A stretch of 37,906 bases of DNA from Pseudodesulfovibrio pelocollis (GCF_030282845.1 NZ_JASTWE010000036.1:1-37906); one strand, 5' to 3'. Shown: positions 8,510 to 17,973, counted from the stretch's first letter. Numbers and translations: made by a program. The notes: generated from the sequence alone by a model not told the origin.

Positions 8510-9379
8510 ATGCCCAAGCTCAAGACTTTGCTCATCCATCCTGATCCAGAGGTCCGCACCGCGCTGCGCGATGTGCTGGAGGATGTGCGCTTCATCCAGG
8601 TGCTGGGCGAGGCGGTTTCGGCCTTTGAGGCCATGGAGATGCTGGAGGCGATTCCTTACGGCGTGTTCTTCGTGGCTGTTGATCTGCCGGGCGGGGCATC
8701 GGGCATCGAGATGGCCCAGATGCTGGCCGGGCGCAAGCACAAGCCCGCCCTGGTCTTCATCTCCGATACCGAGGCCCATGCCTATGCGGCCTTTGAGCTG
8801 GGGGCCACGGATTATCTGCTCTGGCCGCCTCCGGCCGGGCGCATGGCCCGGACCGTGGACCGGCTCCAGAATTTCAAGACGCGGTTTCGCGAGGTGCCCG
8901 CCCCGGCCAGTTATGCCGCGGACCCGGACGACCCGGAGGACGAGCGCGAGCACACGGTGCAGCTGCCCCTGCCCGAGGAGGAGCAGGACTCGTTCCTGGC
9001 CGCGCTCAAGTCCGCCTGGAACCAGACGGGCGGGCGCAGGCTGGAGATCGAAAAGCTGGCGGTATCTCAGGACGGCCGCACCATTCTCATCCCCTACGAC
9101 CAGATCATCTTTGTCGAGGCCTTCGAGGACTACTCGTACGTGCACACGGCCAACCAGAAGTTCTTGTCGTCGCACCGGCTCAAGAACCTGGAGGACAGGC
9201 TGGAGCCGCACCGGTTCTTCCGTGTGCATCGCAAGTATCTCGTCAACCTGGACATGGTCACGGAGATCGCCAGCATGCCCGGCTCCAACTTCATGCTGCG
9301 CACCGCGGGCCGCACCCGCATCGAGCTGCCCATCAGCCGCCGCCGCATCGCGGAGTTGAAAAAGGTCATCGGACTGTGA
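8510..9379 (+). CDS. LytTR-family transcription regulator with a degenerate receiver domain
   Basis: The 289-residue protein has an N-terminal receiver-like domain (about 4-122), an acidic linker (about 135-165, DPDDPEDEREH) and a C-terminal LytTR DNA-binding domain (about 180-286; VEAFEDYSYVHT, then HRFFRVHRKYLVNL). The receiver has lost its chemistry. The phospho-acceptor Asp that normally lies four residues before the Pro of the DxxxP motif is Ala56 (AVDLPGG). The acidic pair is replaced (LLIHPDPEV, where VDDEPEV is usual), and the conserved Lys is Trp105 (YLLWPP). Only Ser85 keeps the switch position. It therefore probably responds to something other than phosphorylation, or acts constitutively. 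The start is uncertain: the frame opens at GTG 8450, but the domain begins at MPKLKTLLIH, and no candidate has a strong ribosome binding site. It lies 106 bp upstream of acs on the same strand. Confidence 0.85.
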   Translation: MPKLKTLLIHPDPEVRTALRDVLEDVRFIQVLGEAVSAFEAMEMLEAIPYGVFFVAVDLPGGASGIEMAQMLAGRKHKPALVFISDTEAHAYAAFELGATDYLLWPPPAGRMARTVDRLQNFKTRFREVPAPASYAADPDDPEDEREHTVQLPLPEEEQDSFLAALKSAWNQTGGRRLEIEKLAVSQDGRTILIPYDQIIFVEAFEDYSYVHTANQKFLSSHRLKNLEDRLEPHRFFRVHRKYLVNLDMVTEIASMPGSNFMLRTAGRTRIELPISRRRIAELKKVIGL

Positions 9380-9390
9380 CCGTTCGCCCC

Positions 9391-9430
9391 GCCGCAGGAA
9401 CCGCTGGCCGAATATAGCGGGCATTGCGGC
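9391..9430 (+). promoter_or_regulatory. Nested hairpin between the LytTR gene and acs
   Basis: GCCGC (9391-9395) pairs with GCGGC (9426-9430), and inside it CCGCT (9401-9405) pairs with AGCGG (9416-9420). It starts 12 bases after the regulator's stop and could terminate that transcript or shape the acs leader. There is no adjacent T tract. Confidence 0.4.
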
Positions 9431-9485
9431 GGCATCGTGCTATCAATGAGACTCGCTGATTGTTTTTGGCGGCGAGGAGGAAACA

Positions 9486-11402
9486 ATGGATCAGTCAGGC
9501 GCACTTGACAGCTTGCTTACCGAGGAGCGGGTCCTTCGCCCGCTGCCCCAGCTGGTCATCGAGGCCAACATCAACCCCCAGGAGCTGGAGGCGGCGCGCA
9601 AATTCGCGGCCATGGACCCCCTGGGCTACTGGGAGGAGGCGGCCGACGAACTGGACTGGTTCAAGAAGTGGGACCAGGTGCTCGACGACAAGGACGCCCC
9701 GTTTTACCGCTGGTTTGCCGGGGCGCGCTGCAACATCGTCTACAACGCGCTCGACCGCCACATCGAGACCGCCAACAAGAACAAGCTGGCCCTGATCTGG
9801 GAGGGCGAGCCCGGCGACTCGCGCAAATACACCTATTTCGAGCTCTACCGCGAGGTGAACCGGTTCGCCAACGCCCTGCGTTCCCTGGGAGTGCGCAAGG
9901 GGGACCGGGTGGTCCTCTACATGCCCCCCCTGCCCGAAACCGTCATCGCCATGCTGGCCACGGCCAAGATCGGGGCCATCCACTCGCTGGTCTTCGCGGG
10001 CTTTTCGGCCAAGGCGCTGCGCCAGCGCATCAACGACTGCCAGGCCAAGCTGCTCATCACCGCCGACGGCTTCTACCGCAACGGCCACATCATCAACCTC
10101 AAGGAGACGGCGGACGCGGCCCTGGTCGGCTCCTGCGCAGACTGCGTGGAATCCATGGTGGTGGTGCGCCGCTGCAACATCGGCGTGGAAATGTCCGACG
10201 GCCGCGATTTCCACTACGACGATCTGGTCCGCCAGGAGCGCAACGAGGCCCCCACCGAGGTCATGGATGCGGCCGACCCGCTCTTCCTGCTCCACACCTC
10301 GGGCACCACGGGCAAGCCCAAGGGCATCGTCCACTCCCACGCGGGCTACATGGTGGGCGTGCACCGCACCCTGACCTCTGTCTTTGACATAAAGCCCACG
10401 GACATCTTCTGGAGCACGGCCGACCCGGGCTGGGTCACGGGCCACAGCGCGGGCATCTACGGCCCGCTGCTGGCGGGCACCACCTCGGTCATGTACGAGG
10501 GCCACCCCAATTATCCCCAGGCCGACCGGCTCTGGTCCATCGTGGCCCGCTACGGGGTGACCATCTTCTACACCGTGCCCACCATGATCCGCATGCTCAT
10601 GCGCTTTGGCGCGCAGTATCCCAAGCAGCACGATCTCTCCAGCCTGCGCCTCCTCGGCTCGGTGGGCGAGCCCATTTCGCCCGAGACCTGGATATGGCTC
10701 TACAAGAACATCGGCCGCAGCGAATGCCCGGTGCTCGACACCTGGTGGCAGACCGAGACCGGCATGTTCATGATCGCGCCGCTCCCCATCTCGCTGCTCA
10801 AGCCCGGCTCGGTGACCAAGCCCCTGCCCGGCGTGGAGGTGGATGTGGTGGACCGCGAGGGCAACCCCATGCCGCCCGGCAAGGGCGGACTGCTGGTGGT
10901 CACCAAGCCCTGGCCCGCCATGATGACCGGGCTGTGGAACGACGACGACCGCTACAAGGAATACTGGACCAAAATCCCGGGCGTGTACTACGCTGGCGAT
11001 GTGGCCAGACGGGATGAAGACGGCTACATCTGGATGCAGGGCCGCGCCGACGATGTCATCAACATCGCCGGGCACCGCATCGGCTCGGCCGAGGTGGAGG
11101 CCGCCTTTGCCGCCCATCCGGCCGTGTGCGAGGTGGCGGTCATCGGCATGCCCGACCGGATCAAGGGCGAGGCGGCCAAGGCCTTTGTGGTCCTCAACGA
11201 CGGCTTCGAGCCTGACGACGGGATGATCAAGGAACTCAAGCGCACCGTGCGCAACGAGCTTGGCCCGGTGGCCGTGGTCAAGTCCGTGGAGTTCCGAAGC
11301 GAACTGCCCAAGACCCGCTCGGGCAAGATCCTGCGCCGCGTGCTCAAGGCCGAGGACATGGGCCACGAGATCGGCGACCTGACAGGCGTTGACGAAGACT
11401 GA
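9486..11402 (+). CDS. acs: Acetyl-CoA synthetase (AMP-forming)
   Basis: The 638-residue enzyme activates acetate through acetyl-AMP to acetyl-CoA. The adenylate-forming signature is intact ([16 protein letters not shown]). WWQTETG forms the adenine/acetate pocket, and the C-terminal catalytic lysine sits in [11 protein letters not shown] (Lys614), the usual site of regulatory acetylation. Length and the N-terminal pattern ([20 protein letters not shown]) match full-length bacterial Acs. A strong AGGAGG lies six to seven bases before the ATG. A hairpin at 11427-11460 follows the stop. In a sulfate reducer the enzyme could serve either acetate assimilation or scavenging. The LytTR regulator immediately upstream is a candidate controller, based on position only. 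Confidence 0.97.
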   Translation: MDQSGALDSLLTEERVLRPLPQLVIEANINPQELEAARKFAAMDPLGYWEEAADELDWFKKWDQVLDDKDAPFYRWFAGARCNIVYNALDRHIETANKNKLALIWEGEPGDSRKYTYFELYREVNRFANALRSLGVRKGDRVVLYMPPLPETVIAMLATAKIGAIHSLVFAGFSAKALRQRINDCQAKLLITADGFYRNGHIINLKETADAALVGSCADCVESMVVVRRCNIGVEMSDGRDFHYDDLVRQERNEAPTEVMDAADPLFLLHTSGTTGKPKGIVHSHAGYMVGVHRTLTSVFDIKPTDIFWSTADPGWVTGHSAGIYGPLLAGTTSVMYEGHPNYPQADRLWSIVARYGVTIFYTVPTMIRMLMRFGAQYPKQHDLSSLRLLGSVGEPISPETWIWLYKNIGRSECPVLDTWWQTETGMFMIAPLPISLLKPGSVTKPLPGVEVDVVDREGNPMPPGKGGLLVVTKPWPAMMTGLWNDDDRYKEYWTKIPGVYYAGDVARRDEDGYIWMQGRADDVINIAGHRIGSAEVEAAFAAHPAVCEVAVIGMPDRIKGEAAKAFVVLNDGFEPDDGMIKELKRTVRNELGPVAVVKSVEFRSELPKTRSGKILRRVLKAEDMGHEIGDLTGVDED

Positions 11403-11426
11403 TTCCCACACGCCTGAAACGCACTG

Positions 11427-11460
11427 AGCCGCCGGTTCCCTGATTCGGGAGTCGGCGGCT
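11427..11460 (+). terminator. Hairpin after acs
   Basis: AGCCGCCG (11427-11434) pairs with CGGCGGCT (11453-11460), and an inner TCCC/GGGA pair strengthens the stem. It lies 25 bases past the acs stop, between convergent genes. The T tract is weak. Confidence 0.6.
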
Positions 11461-11465
11461 TCGGA

Positions 11466-11482
11466 CGTTTATCAACAGCCTG
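11466..11482 (-). repeat. Solo terminal-repeat remnant of the palindromic element
   Basis: On the minus strand CAGGCTGTTGATAAACG directly follows the stop codon of the gene at 11483-12232. It matches the terminal repeat of the elements at 1-83 and 20981-21104, apart from one substitution, but no core follows. It is either a remnant or a seed site. Confidence 0.5.
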
Positions 11483-12232
11483 TTAGGCGGTCATGGACAC
11501 GAGCTGCGGCATGGCGTCTGCCGGGACGGCACCGTAGGCGGCAAGGGCGGCCCTGATGGTGCCCCGCGAAGGCGCGAGGGCGTCGAGATTGCTGGTGATG
11601 TCCTGAAGCTGGGCAGCCTCGTCCATGTCCTGCCTGAGGGATTCGAGGAGCGCCTCGGTCAGGTTCGGGACGTTCCCGGCCGAAGCCGGGGCCTGGGCAG
11701 AGCGCAGAAAGGTCCGGGCAGCGGCTTCGGTGTCGGCCGCGCCCATCTGCACGGCCAGGAACTGTTCGTTTCGACCGTTGTCGAAATAGGCGTTGAGCTG
11801 GCCGTTGACGCCCGCATTGAACCGGGCGATGGCCTGGTCTCCGGCCGCAAAGCCCTGGGTGCGGTCGATGAAGCGGAGCGTGTCGAGCAATCCCTTGCCC
11901 AAGGTCTCCTCGGTCACGGTGTCGGCCGTGGCGGCCATGAGCATGCCCGAGGCCGCGGCCCCGGTCTCGTTGCCGAAGCGCTCGCGCACCCAGTCCAGGC
12001 TGGCCGCCAGGGAATTGCGCAGGGAGGTGGCGTCCCGCTCCTGGCCGGACTCGTCGAGCCCGGCCTCCATCCGCCGGATGATCTCGTCGGCCGTGGTCTG
12101 GCCCAGGGTCTGGGGAGCCGTGCCAGGCAGGGAGCCGGGACGCACCGAGTAGGCCGTGGCCGCAGTGGGGCCGACGCCGGAGCGCAATCCCTGCACGCCC
12201 CAAGGGTTTATATGGCTCGCCTGGATGATCAT
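11483..12232 (-). CDS. Alpha-helical protein of unknown function
   Basis: A 249-residue, soluble, Ala-rich and probably mostly helical protein; I do not recognise its family. The chosen start, MIIQASHINPWGVQ, resembles the short N-terminus of the second small protein at 17998-18411 (RIQSHAVEQYQ). Both proteins end with the same motif, IRAALAAY, followed by a short tail. That suggests a shared targeting or interaction signal. No signal peptide, membrane segment or cysteine motif is seen. The frame opens 49 codons further upstream, but that extension looks non-coding. The start has no strong ribosome binding site. The gene converges with acs. Its stop is immediately followed by a terminal-repeat remnant of the palindromic element. 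Confidence 0.75.
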   Translation of the reverse strand: MIIQASHINPWGVQGLRSGVGPTAATAYSVRPGSLPGTAPQTLGQTTADEIIRRMEAGLDESGQERDATSLRNSLAASLDWVRERFGNETGAAASGMLMAATADTVTEETLGKGLLDTLRFIDRTQGFAAGDQAIARFNAGVNGQLNAYFDNGRNEQFLAVQMGAADTEAAARTFLRSAQAPASAGNVPNLTEALLESLRQDMDEAAQLQDITSNLDALAPSRGTIRAALAAYGAVPADAMPQLVSMTA

Positions 12233-12442
12233 GTCCGTCTTATCGGCCACTGCCCCGCATTCTTTACGGCACTGCGACGGAAAAACGGACCCGGGGCGGG
12301 CCAAGGCGTTTTCCGTACGTGTTGACGGAATTCGCCATTGGCCCATGGGGCACAATTGGTTGAGCCACATCTGTTGCAAACGTCATGGCCCAAATCGGGA
12401 CAGCTTATTAGATGTTTTTTATAACAACAGAACACCAACCAC

Positions 12443-12994
12443 CTAACGATTTTCCAACCCTTTCTCTGCGCGTTGATTCCGAATGAAATCCCTATTGTCG
12501 ACGATATGTTTTTTTAAATCTTCCAATCCAGACAATACGAATGCGTAAATTTCTTCATTACTGTCCTTATCTAGAAAATAGTATTGATTGTCGTTGTGCC
12601 ATTGAACTGCCTCATCAATAGTCGCAATCCATTCATCAATGTCGCCCCCAATATACTGATTCAATGGTGTTCCAACGGTATGCATTAAAGCGGAGAACAG
12701 GGCAGGGTCTCCTGACGGCTTGAGCGAAGGATTGGCTTGCAAGTACGCTCTGTAACGAATTTGTCCTATATAAAACCATTTGACTCCCTCCCGCTTTTCC
12801 CCTTCCGAGAACAATATGCCAGCGCGTGTAAAATAGGTTGCAGGGTGTCCGTTGAGCATCGTGCTTTCCACTTCCGAAGCACTCATGTTTGAGAGTTCTG
12901 AAGGTTGCACGATGTAGTCTGAACTCATATTCTTTTTCGCAGAAGTGCAACCAACGACAAAGAGACAAAGCGAAATCAAGACAAATCGTTTCAT
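12443..12994 (-). CDS. Predicted lipoprotein of unknown function, AT-rich
   Basis: The 183-residue product begins MKRFVLISLCLFVVGC, a signal peptide with a VVGC lipobox, so Cys16 would be lipidated and the protein held in the envelope. The next residues (TSAKKN) lack an Asp at +2. The mature part is polar and helical with aromatic clusters (YFTRAGILF, WFYIGQIRYRAYLQ) and no known domain that I can name. ATG 12994 was chosen because the signal peptide starts there and AGGGAAG precedes it; an earlier start adds eight residues. Composition is distinctly AT-rich compared with the copper operon and the unknown gene that flank it, which points to acquisition by transfer. Confidence 0.75.
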   Translation of the reverse strand: MKRFVLISLCLFVVGCTSAKKNMSSDYIVQPSELSNMSASEVESTMLNGHPATYFTRAGILFSEGEKREGVKWFYIGQIRYRAYLQANPSLKPSGDPALFSALMHTVGTPLNQYIGGDIDEWIATIDEAVQWHNDNQYYFLDKDSNEEIYAFVLSGLEDLKKHIVDNRDFIRNQRAEKGLENR

Positions 12995-13026
12995 GTGTTC
13001 TTCCCTAATCAAGAGCATTATTTGAG

Positions 13027-13055
13027 AATCCCCCGAGCACTATGCTTTGGGGATT
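13027..13055. terminator. Stem-loop between copZ and the lipoprotein gene
   Basis: AATCCCC (13027-13033) pairs with GGGGATT (13049-13055), and an inner AGCA/TGCT pair continues the stem. It lies about 65 bases past the copZ stop on the minus strand and just before the lipoprotein start. A terminator of the copper operon is the simplest reading, though no T tract follows. Confidence 0.4.
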
Positions 13056-13120
13056 TGATCATGTGTTTCAGGCTTCGGCGTTTCTGGGAAACGTCGCGGG
13101 TCCTGTCGGGCCGCGCGGGA

Positions 13121-13327
13121 TCAGCCGACCACTTCAAATCCGATGCGGGTGATGGCCTCGGCCATGGCCGGTTTGTCGATGGGGCCGTTGCCCGTGGGCT
13201 CGGCATAGGTCACGTTGCCCGAGAGCAGGTCCACGCGCACGTTGGTCGCGCCCAGCGCTTCAAGGGCCTGGGTCACGGACTTGACGCAATGCTGGCAGCT
13301 CATTCCCTTCACTTTGATCACTGGCAT
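13121..13327 (-). CDS. copZ: Copper chaperone, heavy-metal-associated domain protein
   Basis: This 68-residue protein is a single HMA domain with the metal-binding GMSCQHC motif (Cys11 and Cys14) in the first loop, then a VTQALEALG helix and the closing IGFEV strand. It would carry Cu(I) in the cytoplasm and deliver it to the CopA ATPase encoded 43 bases upstream on the same strand. AAAGGAG precedes the ATG. Size and fold are typical of CopZ. A general mercury- or zinc-binding role is less likely given the neighbour. Confidence 0.93.
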   Translation of the reverse strand: MPVIKVKGMSCQHCVKSVTQALEALGATNVRVDLLSGNVTYAEPTGNGPIDKPAMAEAITRIGFEVVG

Positions 13328-13370
13328 GGGGTCTCCTTTGCTGCTGACCGGACGGGCTGCCCGCCCGATG

Positions 13371-15869
13371 TTACCCTTTGAAAAAGCGCAGGCGCAGGGC
13401 GTTGCCCACCACGGTGACCGAGCTCATGGCCATGGCCGTGCCCGCGATCATGGGGTTGAGGGTCGGGCCGCCAAAGATGTGGAGCACCCCGGCGGCCACG
13501 GGCAGGCCGATGACGTTGAAGGCAAAGGCCCAGAACAGGTTCTGCTTGATGTTGGTCATGGTGGCCCGCGACAGGTTCAGGGCCGTGAGCAGGGCGCGCA
13601 GGTCGCTCTTGATGAGCACCACATCGCCGGACTCGACTGCCACGTCGATGCCCGAGCCCATGGCCACGCCGATGTCCGCCAGGGCCAGGGCCGGGGCGTC
13701 GTTGATGCCGTCGCCGACCATGGCCACCTTGCGCCCTTCGGCCTGGAGCCGCTCGATCTCGGCGGCCTTGCGGTCGGGCAGCACCCCGGCGATGACCGTG
13801 TCGATGCCTGCCCGCTCGGCCACCACCCGGGCCGTGACCTCGTTGTCGCCGGTGAGCATGATGGGCGTCAGCCCGGCCCGCTTGAGGGTTGCCACCACCT
13901 CGGGCGTCTCGTCGCGCATGGCGTCGGCAATGGCAAAGATGGCGTTGAACTTGTTCTCGCTGGCAAAGTAGACCACGGTCGCGCCCTGCTGCGCATAGTG
14001 GCTGATGGCGTCCACGGCGAACTGGTCGTCGTCCAGGGTGATGCCGTTGTCCTCCATGTAGGCGCGGTTGCCGATGAACACGGTGCGGTAGCCGATGGTG
14101 GCCCGGATGCCCTTGCCCGGCACGGCCTCGAAGGCATCGGGCGCGGGCGGGTCAAGCTCGAGCTTGCGGGCGTGGCGCATGATGGCCTGGGCCAGGGGAT
14201 GCTCGCTACTGCTCTCGGCGGCGGCGGCCAGATACACGGCCTCGGTCTGGGCCATGGTGCCCCGGACCATGGTCACGGCGGCCAGCTCCGGGCGGCCGTG
14301 GGTCAGGGTGCCGGTCTTGTCGAAGACCACGGTGTCGAGGCCGCCCGCCTCCTGGAGCGCCCGGCCCGACTTGATGAGCACGCCAAGCTGCGCGCCCCGG
14401 CCAGTGCCGACCATGATGGACACCGGCGTGGCCAGCCCCATGGCGCAGGGGCAGGCGATGACCAGCACGGCCACGAAGATGCGCAGCGAAAAGGGAAAGC
14501 CCGCCCCGCCAACGAAATACCACGCCAGCCCCGAGGCCACGGCCAGGAGCATCACCGCCGGAACAAAGTAGAAACTGATGCGATCGGCCAGATTGGCGAT
14601 GGGGGCCTTGGACCCCTGGGCCTCCTGGACCATGCGGATGATGCGCGCCAGCATGGTGTCGCGGCCCACGCGCCGGGCCGTGACCGTCAGGGCGCCGAAG
14701 GTGTTCAGGGTGCCTCCGGCCACGGTGTCGCCAGCCGCCTTGCCCACGGGCATGGGCTCGCCGGTGAGCATGGACTCGTCCACGCTGGAGCGGCCGTCGG
14801 CCACCTCGCCGTCCACGGGAATGCGCTCGCCCGGCTTGACCAGCAGTGTATCGCCCGGCTCCACCTCGTCCACGGGCACGGTCACCTGCTGACCGTCGCG
14901 GATCATGGTGGCCGTGTCCGGGGCCAGCTGCATCAGGGCGCGGATGGCGTCCGAGGTCTTGAGCCGCGACCGGGCCTCGAAATACTTGCCCAGCGAGATC
15001 ATGGCGATGAGCACGGCCGCGGACTCGTAGTAGAGATCCATGGCCAGATGCACGGCACCATCCGGGTCTGCCACGAGCATGGCCGCCGTGTTCCAGAGCG
15101 AGTAGACAAAGGCCGCGCCCGTGCCGATGGCCACCAGGGAGTCCATGTTCGGCCCGCCGCGCAGCAGGGCCGGGATGCCCTGGAGGTAGAAATTGCGGCC
15201 GGACCAGACCACGGGCAGGGTCAGCCCCAGCTGGACCAGGGCAAAGGTGACGGGGGCGTGCATGGGGTCGAGCCAGCCGGGCAAGGGCATGCCCCACATG
15301 TGGCCCATGGAAAGGATGAGCAGCGGCAGGGCGAAGAGAAAGGCCGGGACCAGTTCGCGTTTTTGCGCGTCCAACCGCTCCTGGGCCTCCCTGCGCCGGG
15401 TCTCGAACCGGGCGCTCGCCTCGCTGCGGGGCTGGGTGGTGAACCCGGCGTCGGCGATGGCCTGGCGTATGTCGCGGCGCGAGATGCTGGCCGGGTCAAA
15501 GAGAAAGGTGCCGGAGTTGGTGGCCAGGTTGACCGAGGCCGAGTCAACGCCCGGCAGCGCCCCGGTCACGCGCTCGATGCGGCCCGAGCAGGCCGCGCAG
15601 TGCATGCCCCCGATATCGAGGCTCAGCTCCTCAAGTCCTGTGCCTTCGGCGCTCCCGGCCGGAAACTGCGCCTCGAACCCGAGTTCGACAACGCGCCCGG
15701 CCACGGCTTCCAGGGTCGTCACCTCGGGGTCAAAGGTCATGTCCATGGTTTCCGAGGCGAGGTTGACCGAGACGGCCTCCACGCCGTCCATGCCCCCCAC
15801 CGCGCGCTCGATGCGGCCCGAGCAGGCCGCGCAATGCATGCCCTTGATCTGTGCCTGTACTGATTTCAT
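13371..15869 (-). CDS. copA: Copper-exporting P1B-type ATPase
   Basis: An 832-residue Cu(I) pump of the inner membrane. Two N-terminal HMA domains carry [12 protein letters not shown] (Cys13/16 and Cys91/94). Membrane helices follow. The transport motif is CPC (473-475), the actuator loop has TGEPMP (369 onward), Asp517 in DKTGTLT is the phosphorylation site, SSEHPLA is the HP motif, and [10 protein letters not shown] closes the ATP-binding part. All catalytic residues are present. I chose ATG 15869, which starts the first HMA domain and is preceded by GAGG; the frame continues 54 codons upstream into the end of cysC, which is unlikely to be translated. It is the first gene of a copA-copZ operon. 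A promoter with a 20-bp spacer lies at 15898-15929. Confidence 0.97.
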   Translation of the reverse strand: MKSVQAQIKGMHCAACSGRIERAVGGMDGVEAVSVNLASETMDMTFDPEVTTLEAVAGRVVELGFEAQFPAGSAEGTGLEELSLDIGGMHCAACSGRIERVTGALPGVDSASVNLATNSGTFLFDPASISRRDIRQAIADAGFTTQPRSEASARFETRRREAQERLDAQKRELVPAFLFALPLLILSMGHMWGMPLPGWLDPMHAPVTFALVQLGLTLPVVWSGRNFYLQGIPALLRGGPNMDSLVAIGTGAAFVYSLWNTAAMLVADPDGAVHLAMDLYYESAAVLIAMISLGKYFEARSRLKTSDAIRALMQLAPDTATMIRDGQQVTVPVDEVEPGDTLLVKPGERIPVDGEVADGRSSVDESMLTGEPMPVGKAAGDTVAGGTLNTFGALTVTARRVGRDTMLARIIRMVQEAQGSKAPIANLADRISFYFVPAVMLLAVASGLAWYFVGGAGFPFSLRIFVAVLVIACPCAMGLATPVSIMVGTGRGAQLGVLIKSGRALQEAGGLDTVVFDKTGTLTHGRPELAAVTMVRGTMAQTEAVYLAAAAESSSEHPLAQAIMRHARKLELDPPAPDAFEAVPGKGIRATIGYRTVFIGNRAYMEDNGITLDDDQFAVDAISHYAQQGATVVYFASENKFNAIFAIADAMRDETPEVVATLKRAGLTPIMLTGDNEVTARVVAERAGIDTVIAGVLPDRKAAEIERLQAEGRKVAMVGDGINDAPALALADIGVAMGSGIDVAVESGDVVLIKSDLRALLTALNLSRATMTNIKQNLFWAFAFNVIGLPVAAGVLHIFGGPTLNPMIAGTAMAMSSVTVVGNALRLRFFKG

Positions 15870-15897
15870 CTGCGGGTTCCTCGTATGCTTAGCGGGG

Positions 15898-15929
15898 TCT
15901 ATAGTGCGCGGGAAGACGCGCCTTGGCAA
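15898..15929 (-). promoter_or_regulatory. Candidate metal-responsive (MerR/CueR-like) promoter of copA
   Basis: On the minus strand TTGCCA (-35) and TATAGA (-10) are separated by 20 bases, longer than the normal 17. The spacer holds the inverted repeat GCGCG-N6-CGCGC. Long spacers with a central palindrome are the hallmark of promoters distorted by MerR-family regulators such as CueR. No such regulator is encoded in the window, so this is inference. Confidence 0.45.
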
Positions 15930-15982
15930 GCCGGGAGGGGAAAATGATGGTCGCGGCCAGCGGCCGATAGGCCGGAGAACGC

Positions 15983-16582
15983 CTACAGGGCCGAAGTCTT
16001 CAGGATATACTCCACGACCGTGTTCGCGCATTCGTCGAGGTCCGCCTTCTCGGTTTCCAGTAGCAGATTCGGAACGGACGGGGCCTCATACGGGGCGGAA
16101 ATCCCGGTGTAGTTCTTGATCTTTCCCTCCCGTGCGAGGCGATAGTAGCCCTTGGTGTCGCGCCGCTCGCACTCCTCCACCGAGCAGGAGATGAACGCCT
16201 CATGGAAGTCGTCCGGGCCGACGATCTCGCGCACCCGCTCGCGGTCGGCGCGAAGGGGCGAGATGAAGGCGCACAGGCAGATGGTGCCGTTTTCCAGGAA
16301 GAGCTTGACCATCTCCGCGATGCGCCGGGTGTTCTCGGCCCGGGCCTCGGGTGAGAAACTCAGGTCGCCGCACAGACCATGGCGGACGTTGTCGCCGTCA
16401 AAGACCTTGACCCGCACGCCCCGCTCGAACAGGCGCTTTTCCACCTCGTGGGCAATGCTGGACTTGCCCGAGCCCGAAAGCCCGGTGAACCACACGGCAA
16501 GGGCCTTGTGGCCGTTCAGGCGCTCCCACATCATTCGGTCCACAGCCCCCCTGAAGGGACGGATGTTCTTTTCGGATTCCAC
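15983..16582 (-). CDS. cysC: Adenylylsulfate (APS) kinase
   Basis: The 199-residue cytoplasmic enzyme phosphorylates APS to PAPS. The P-loop GLSGSGKS is at residues 34-41. It is followed by [20 protein letters not shown], the ENTRRIAEM helix, the [13 protein letters not shown] segment and the ERRDTKGYY...[11 protein letters not shown] lid, all diagnostic of CysC. In a dissimilatory sulfate reducer APS is normally reduced directly, so a stand-alone APS kinase points to PAPS use, for example sulfation of carbohydrate or lipid. The adjacent envelope SGNH-type protein (52 bp upstream, same strand) fits such a role, but no sulfotransferase is in the window. The start is GTG with AAGGAAG upstream. 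Confidence 0.94.
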   Translation of the reverse strand: MESEKNIRPFRGAVDRMMWERLNGHKALAVWFTGLSGSGKSSIAHEVEKRLFERGVRVKVFDGDNVRHGLCGDLSFSPEARAENTRRIAEMVKLFLENGTICLCAFISPLRADRERVREIVGPDDFHEAFISCSVEECERRDTKGYYRLAREGKIKNYTGISAPYEAPSVPNLLLETEKADLDECANTVVEYILKTSAL

Positions 16583-16634
16583 GCGGTCTTCCTTGTTCTC
16601 ACGGCCGTGCCGGATTCTGGCACGCCCCTTTGGA

Positions 16635-17783
16635 TTATTCCGTTTGCAGGAAATCGGCCACGAAGTCGCCCAGCGCCGTATAGCCGATCTCGTTATAGTG
16701 CGTCCAGTCCGTGGGGCCGTGAATCACGTCTTTCAACGCCGCCTGTCGCATGGCCGGGCGCGCGTCCAGAAACTCCAGGCCGAGTTCTCCGGCGATGGCG
16801 GCCACCTGGGCGGCCAGCGCGTCGCTGCGCCTGTTCAATTCGGCCGGGTCCGCTGTCATCTCGTCGCCCTCCCACACCACGCGCAGGGGGGATTCGGTCT
16901 CGTAGCATACCGGCGGCGAGGGCAGGTAGACCACAACATAGCGGCTTTCGCTGAAAAACGCGTGCGACTGTCTGAGCGCCCCCTTAAGCAGGCAGAGGGC
17001 ATCGCGGTGCTGCGCGTCGGTCAAGGCAAAGGCGCTGCTGAACAGCGGCGTGGCCACAGGCGTTTCCCGGCCGTTGACGAGAACCCTGTTGGTCCCGGTG
17101 TCCTGCGTGTCGTCGAACTGCGGAACCTTTTTCCACGGCTTGTAGTAGACCATGCGGTAGAGCATGTTGGCAAACAGCAGGCGGTCGCCGAACTTGTCGG
17201 GCACGCCGGACGCCTTTTCGGCGATGAACTTCCCAAGGAACGTGTCGAGTTCCCGCTCATCGCAGGGATTGTCGTTTTCAGGACGGTAATACTTGTTGAT
17301 GAAGGTGGTGTTGTCCGTGAGATCGTTGCCTTCATAGAAATAGTAAAGGACCGTTTCCGGTGATGGCAGCGAAAAGCCCGCGTTTCGGATATAGCGCACG
17401 GAGTGTATCGGATTGACGCATGCCCCGTCCACGCTGCCCGCGCCGGGCACGCCGAAGACGAAGACATCCTTGCCCAGGCGGCGGTGGATGGTGTTGGCGC
17501 TGTGATATTCGGTCATCAGGTCCCAGCCCTGGCGATTGAACCAGTCTCCGGCTCCGGCGGCATAGGAGTCGCCCAGCAGGGCGATGTATTCCCCGGACGG
17601 GACCGTGCCTTCGACGCTGGACTGGATCAGACGGCGGGTATCCCTGGTCCCGTAGTGATAGTATTTCTCGGGAAGGTGCGGAAAAATTTGCGGAAAGACC
17701 AGAAATTCGATGACTGCATAGGTCATGAGGACGCTGCCCAGGACCAACAGTGTATTGGCGATTCGGCTGCCGACGGATTTCAA
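16635..17783 (-). CDS. Membrane-anchored SGNH/GDSL hydrolase-like protein
   Basis: The 382-residue protein has one N-terminal membrane anchor (about residues 8-30), leaving the rest outside the inner membrane. Block I is GDSYAAGAG with Ser73 as the likely nucleophile; a Gly block (VPGAGS), an EGND block and a C-terminal Asp359-x-x-His362 pair (TDWTHYN) complete the SGNH pattern. Such proteins remove or transfer O-acyl groups on glycans. I prefer TTG 17783 as the start because a perfect AGGAGG lies seven bases before it; the ATG at 17801 would place that AGGAGG inside the coding sequence and has no site of its own. It precedes cysC by 52 bases, which suggests a joint role in modifying a surface polysaccharide. 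Substrate unknown. Confidence 0.8.
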   Translation of the reverse strand: MKSVGSRIANTLLVLGSVLMTYAVIEFLVFPQIFPHLPEKYYHYGTRDTRRLIQSSVEGTVPSGEYIALLGDSYAAGAGDWFNRQGWDLMTEYHSANTIHRRLGKDVFVFGVPGAGSVDGACVNPIHSVRYIRNAGFSLPSPETVLYYFYEGNDLTDNTTFINKYYRPENDNPCDERELDTFLGKFIAEKASGVPDKFGDRLLFANMLYRMVYYKPWKKVPQFDDTQDTGTNRVLVNGRETPVATPLFSSAFALTDAQHRDALCLLKGALRQSHAFFSESRYVVVYLPSPPVCYETESPLRVVWEGDEMTADPAELNRRSDALAAQVAAIAGELGLEFLDARPAMRQAALKDVIHGPTDWTHYNEIGYTALGDFVADFLQTE

Positions 17784-17973
17784 GGCGCGACCTCCTGACA
17801 TGCATTGGCTGTTTCCCTGACGGGTTTGCCGCCAAGACGATGGGACCGAAGGGCTGTAGGATGGCCCGTCCAGAACGGTTCGCCATCCGGGCACGGCCTT
17901 GGCGAACACAACATCATGGGGCTGAAAACCATGGCTGGCCCATTTTGTCCAGCGCTTTGGCGCGGTGAAGGCG

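Noticed and set aside
9495-11411. A 638-codon open frame on the minus strand opposite acs
   Set aside because: It mirrors acs almost end to end, is rich in His, Gly, Val and Arg as expected of antisense frames in GC-rich genes, and has no family motif.
13215-15863. An 882-codon plus-strand frame opposite copA
   Set aside because: It is antisense to an intact P-type ATPase and has no recognisable domain.
15870-16031. 54-codon N-terminal extension of copA
   Set aside because: It runs into the 3' end of cysC, is Pro/Arg-rich, and the ATG at 15869 starts exactly at the first HMA domain with a GAGG signal.
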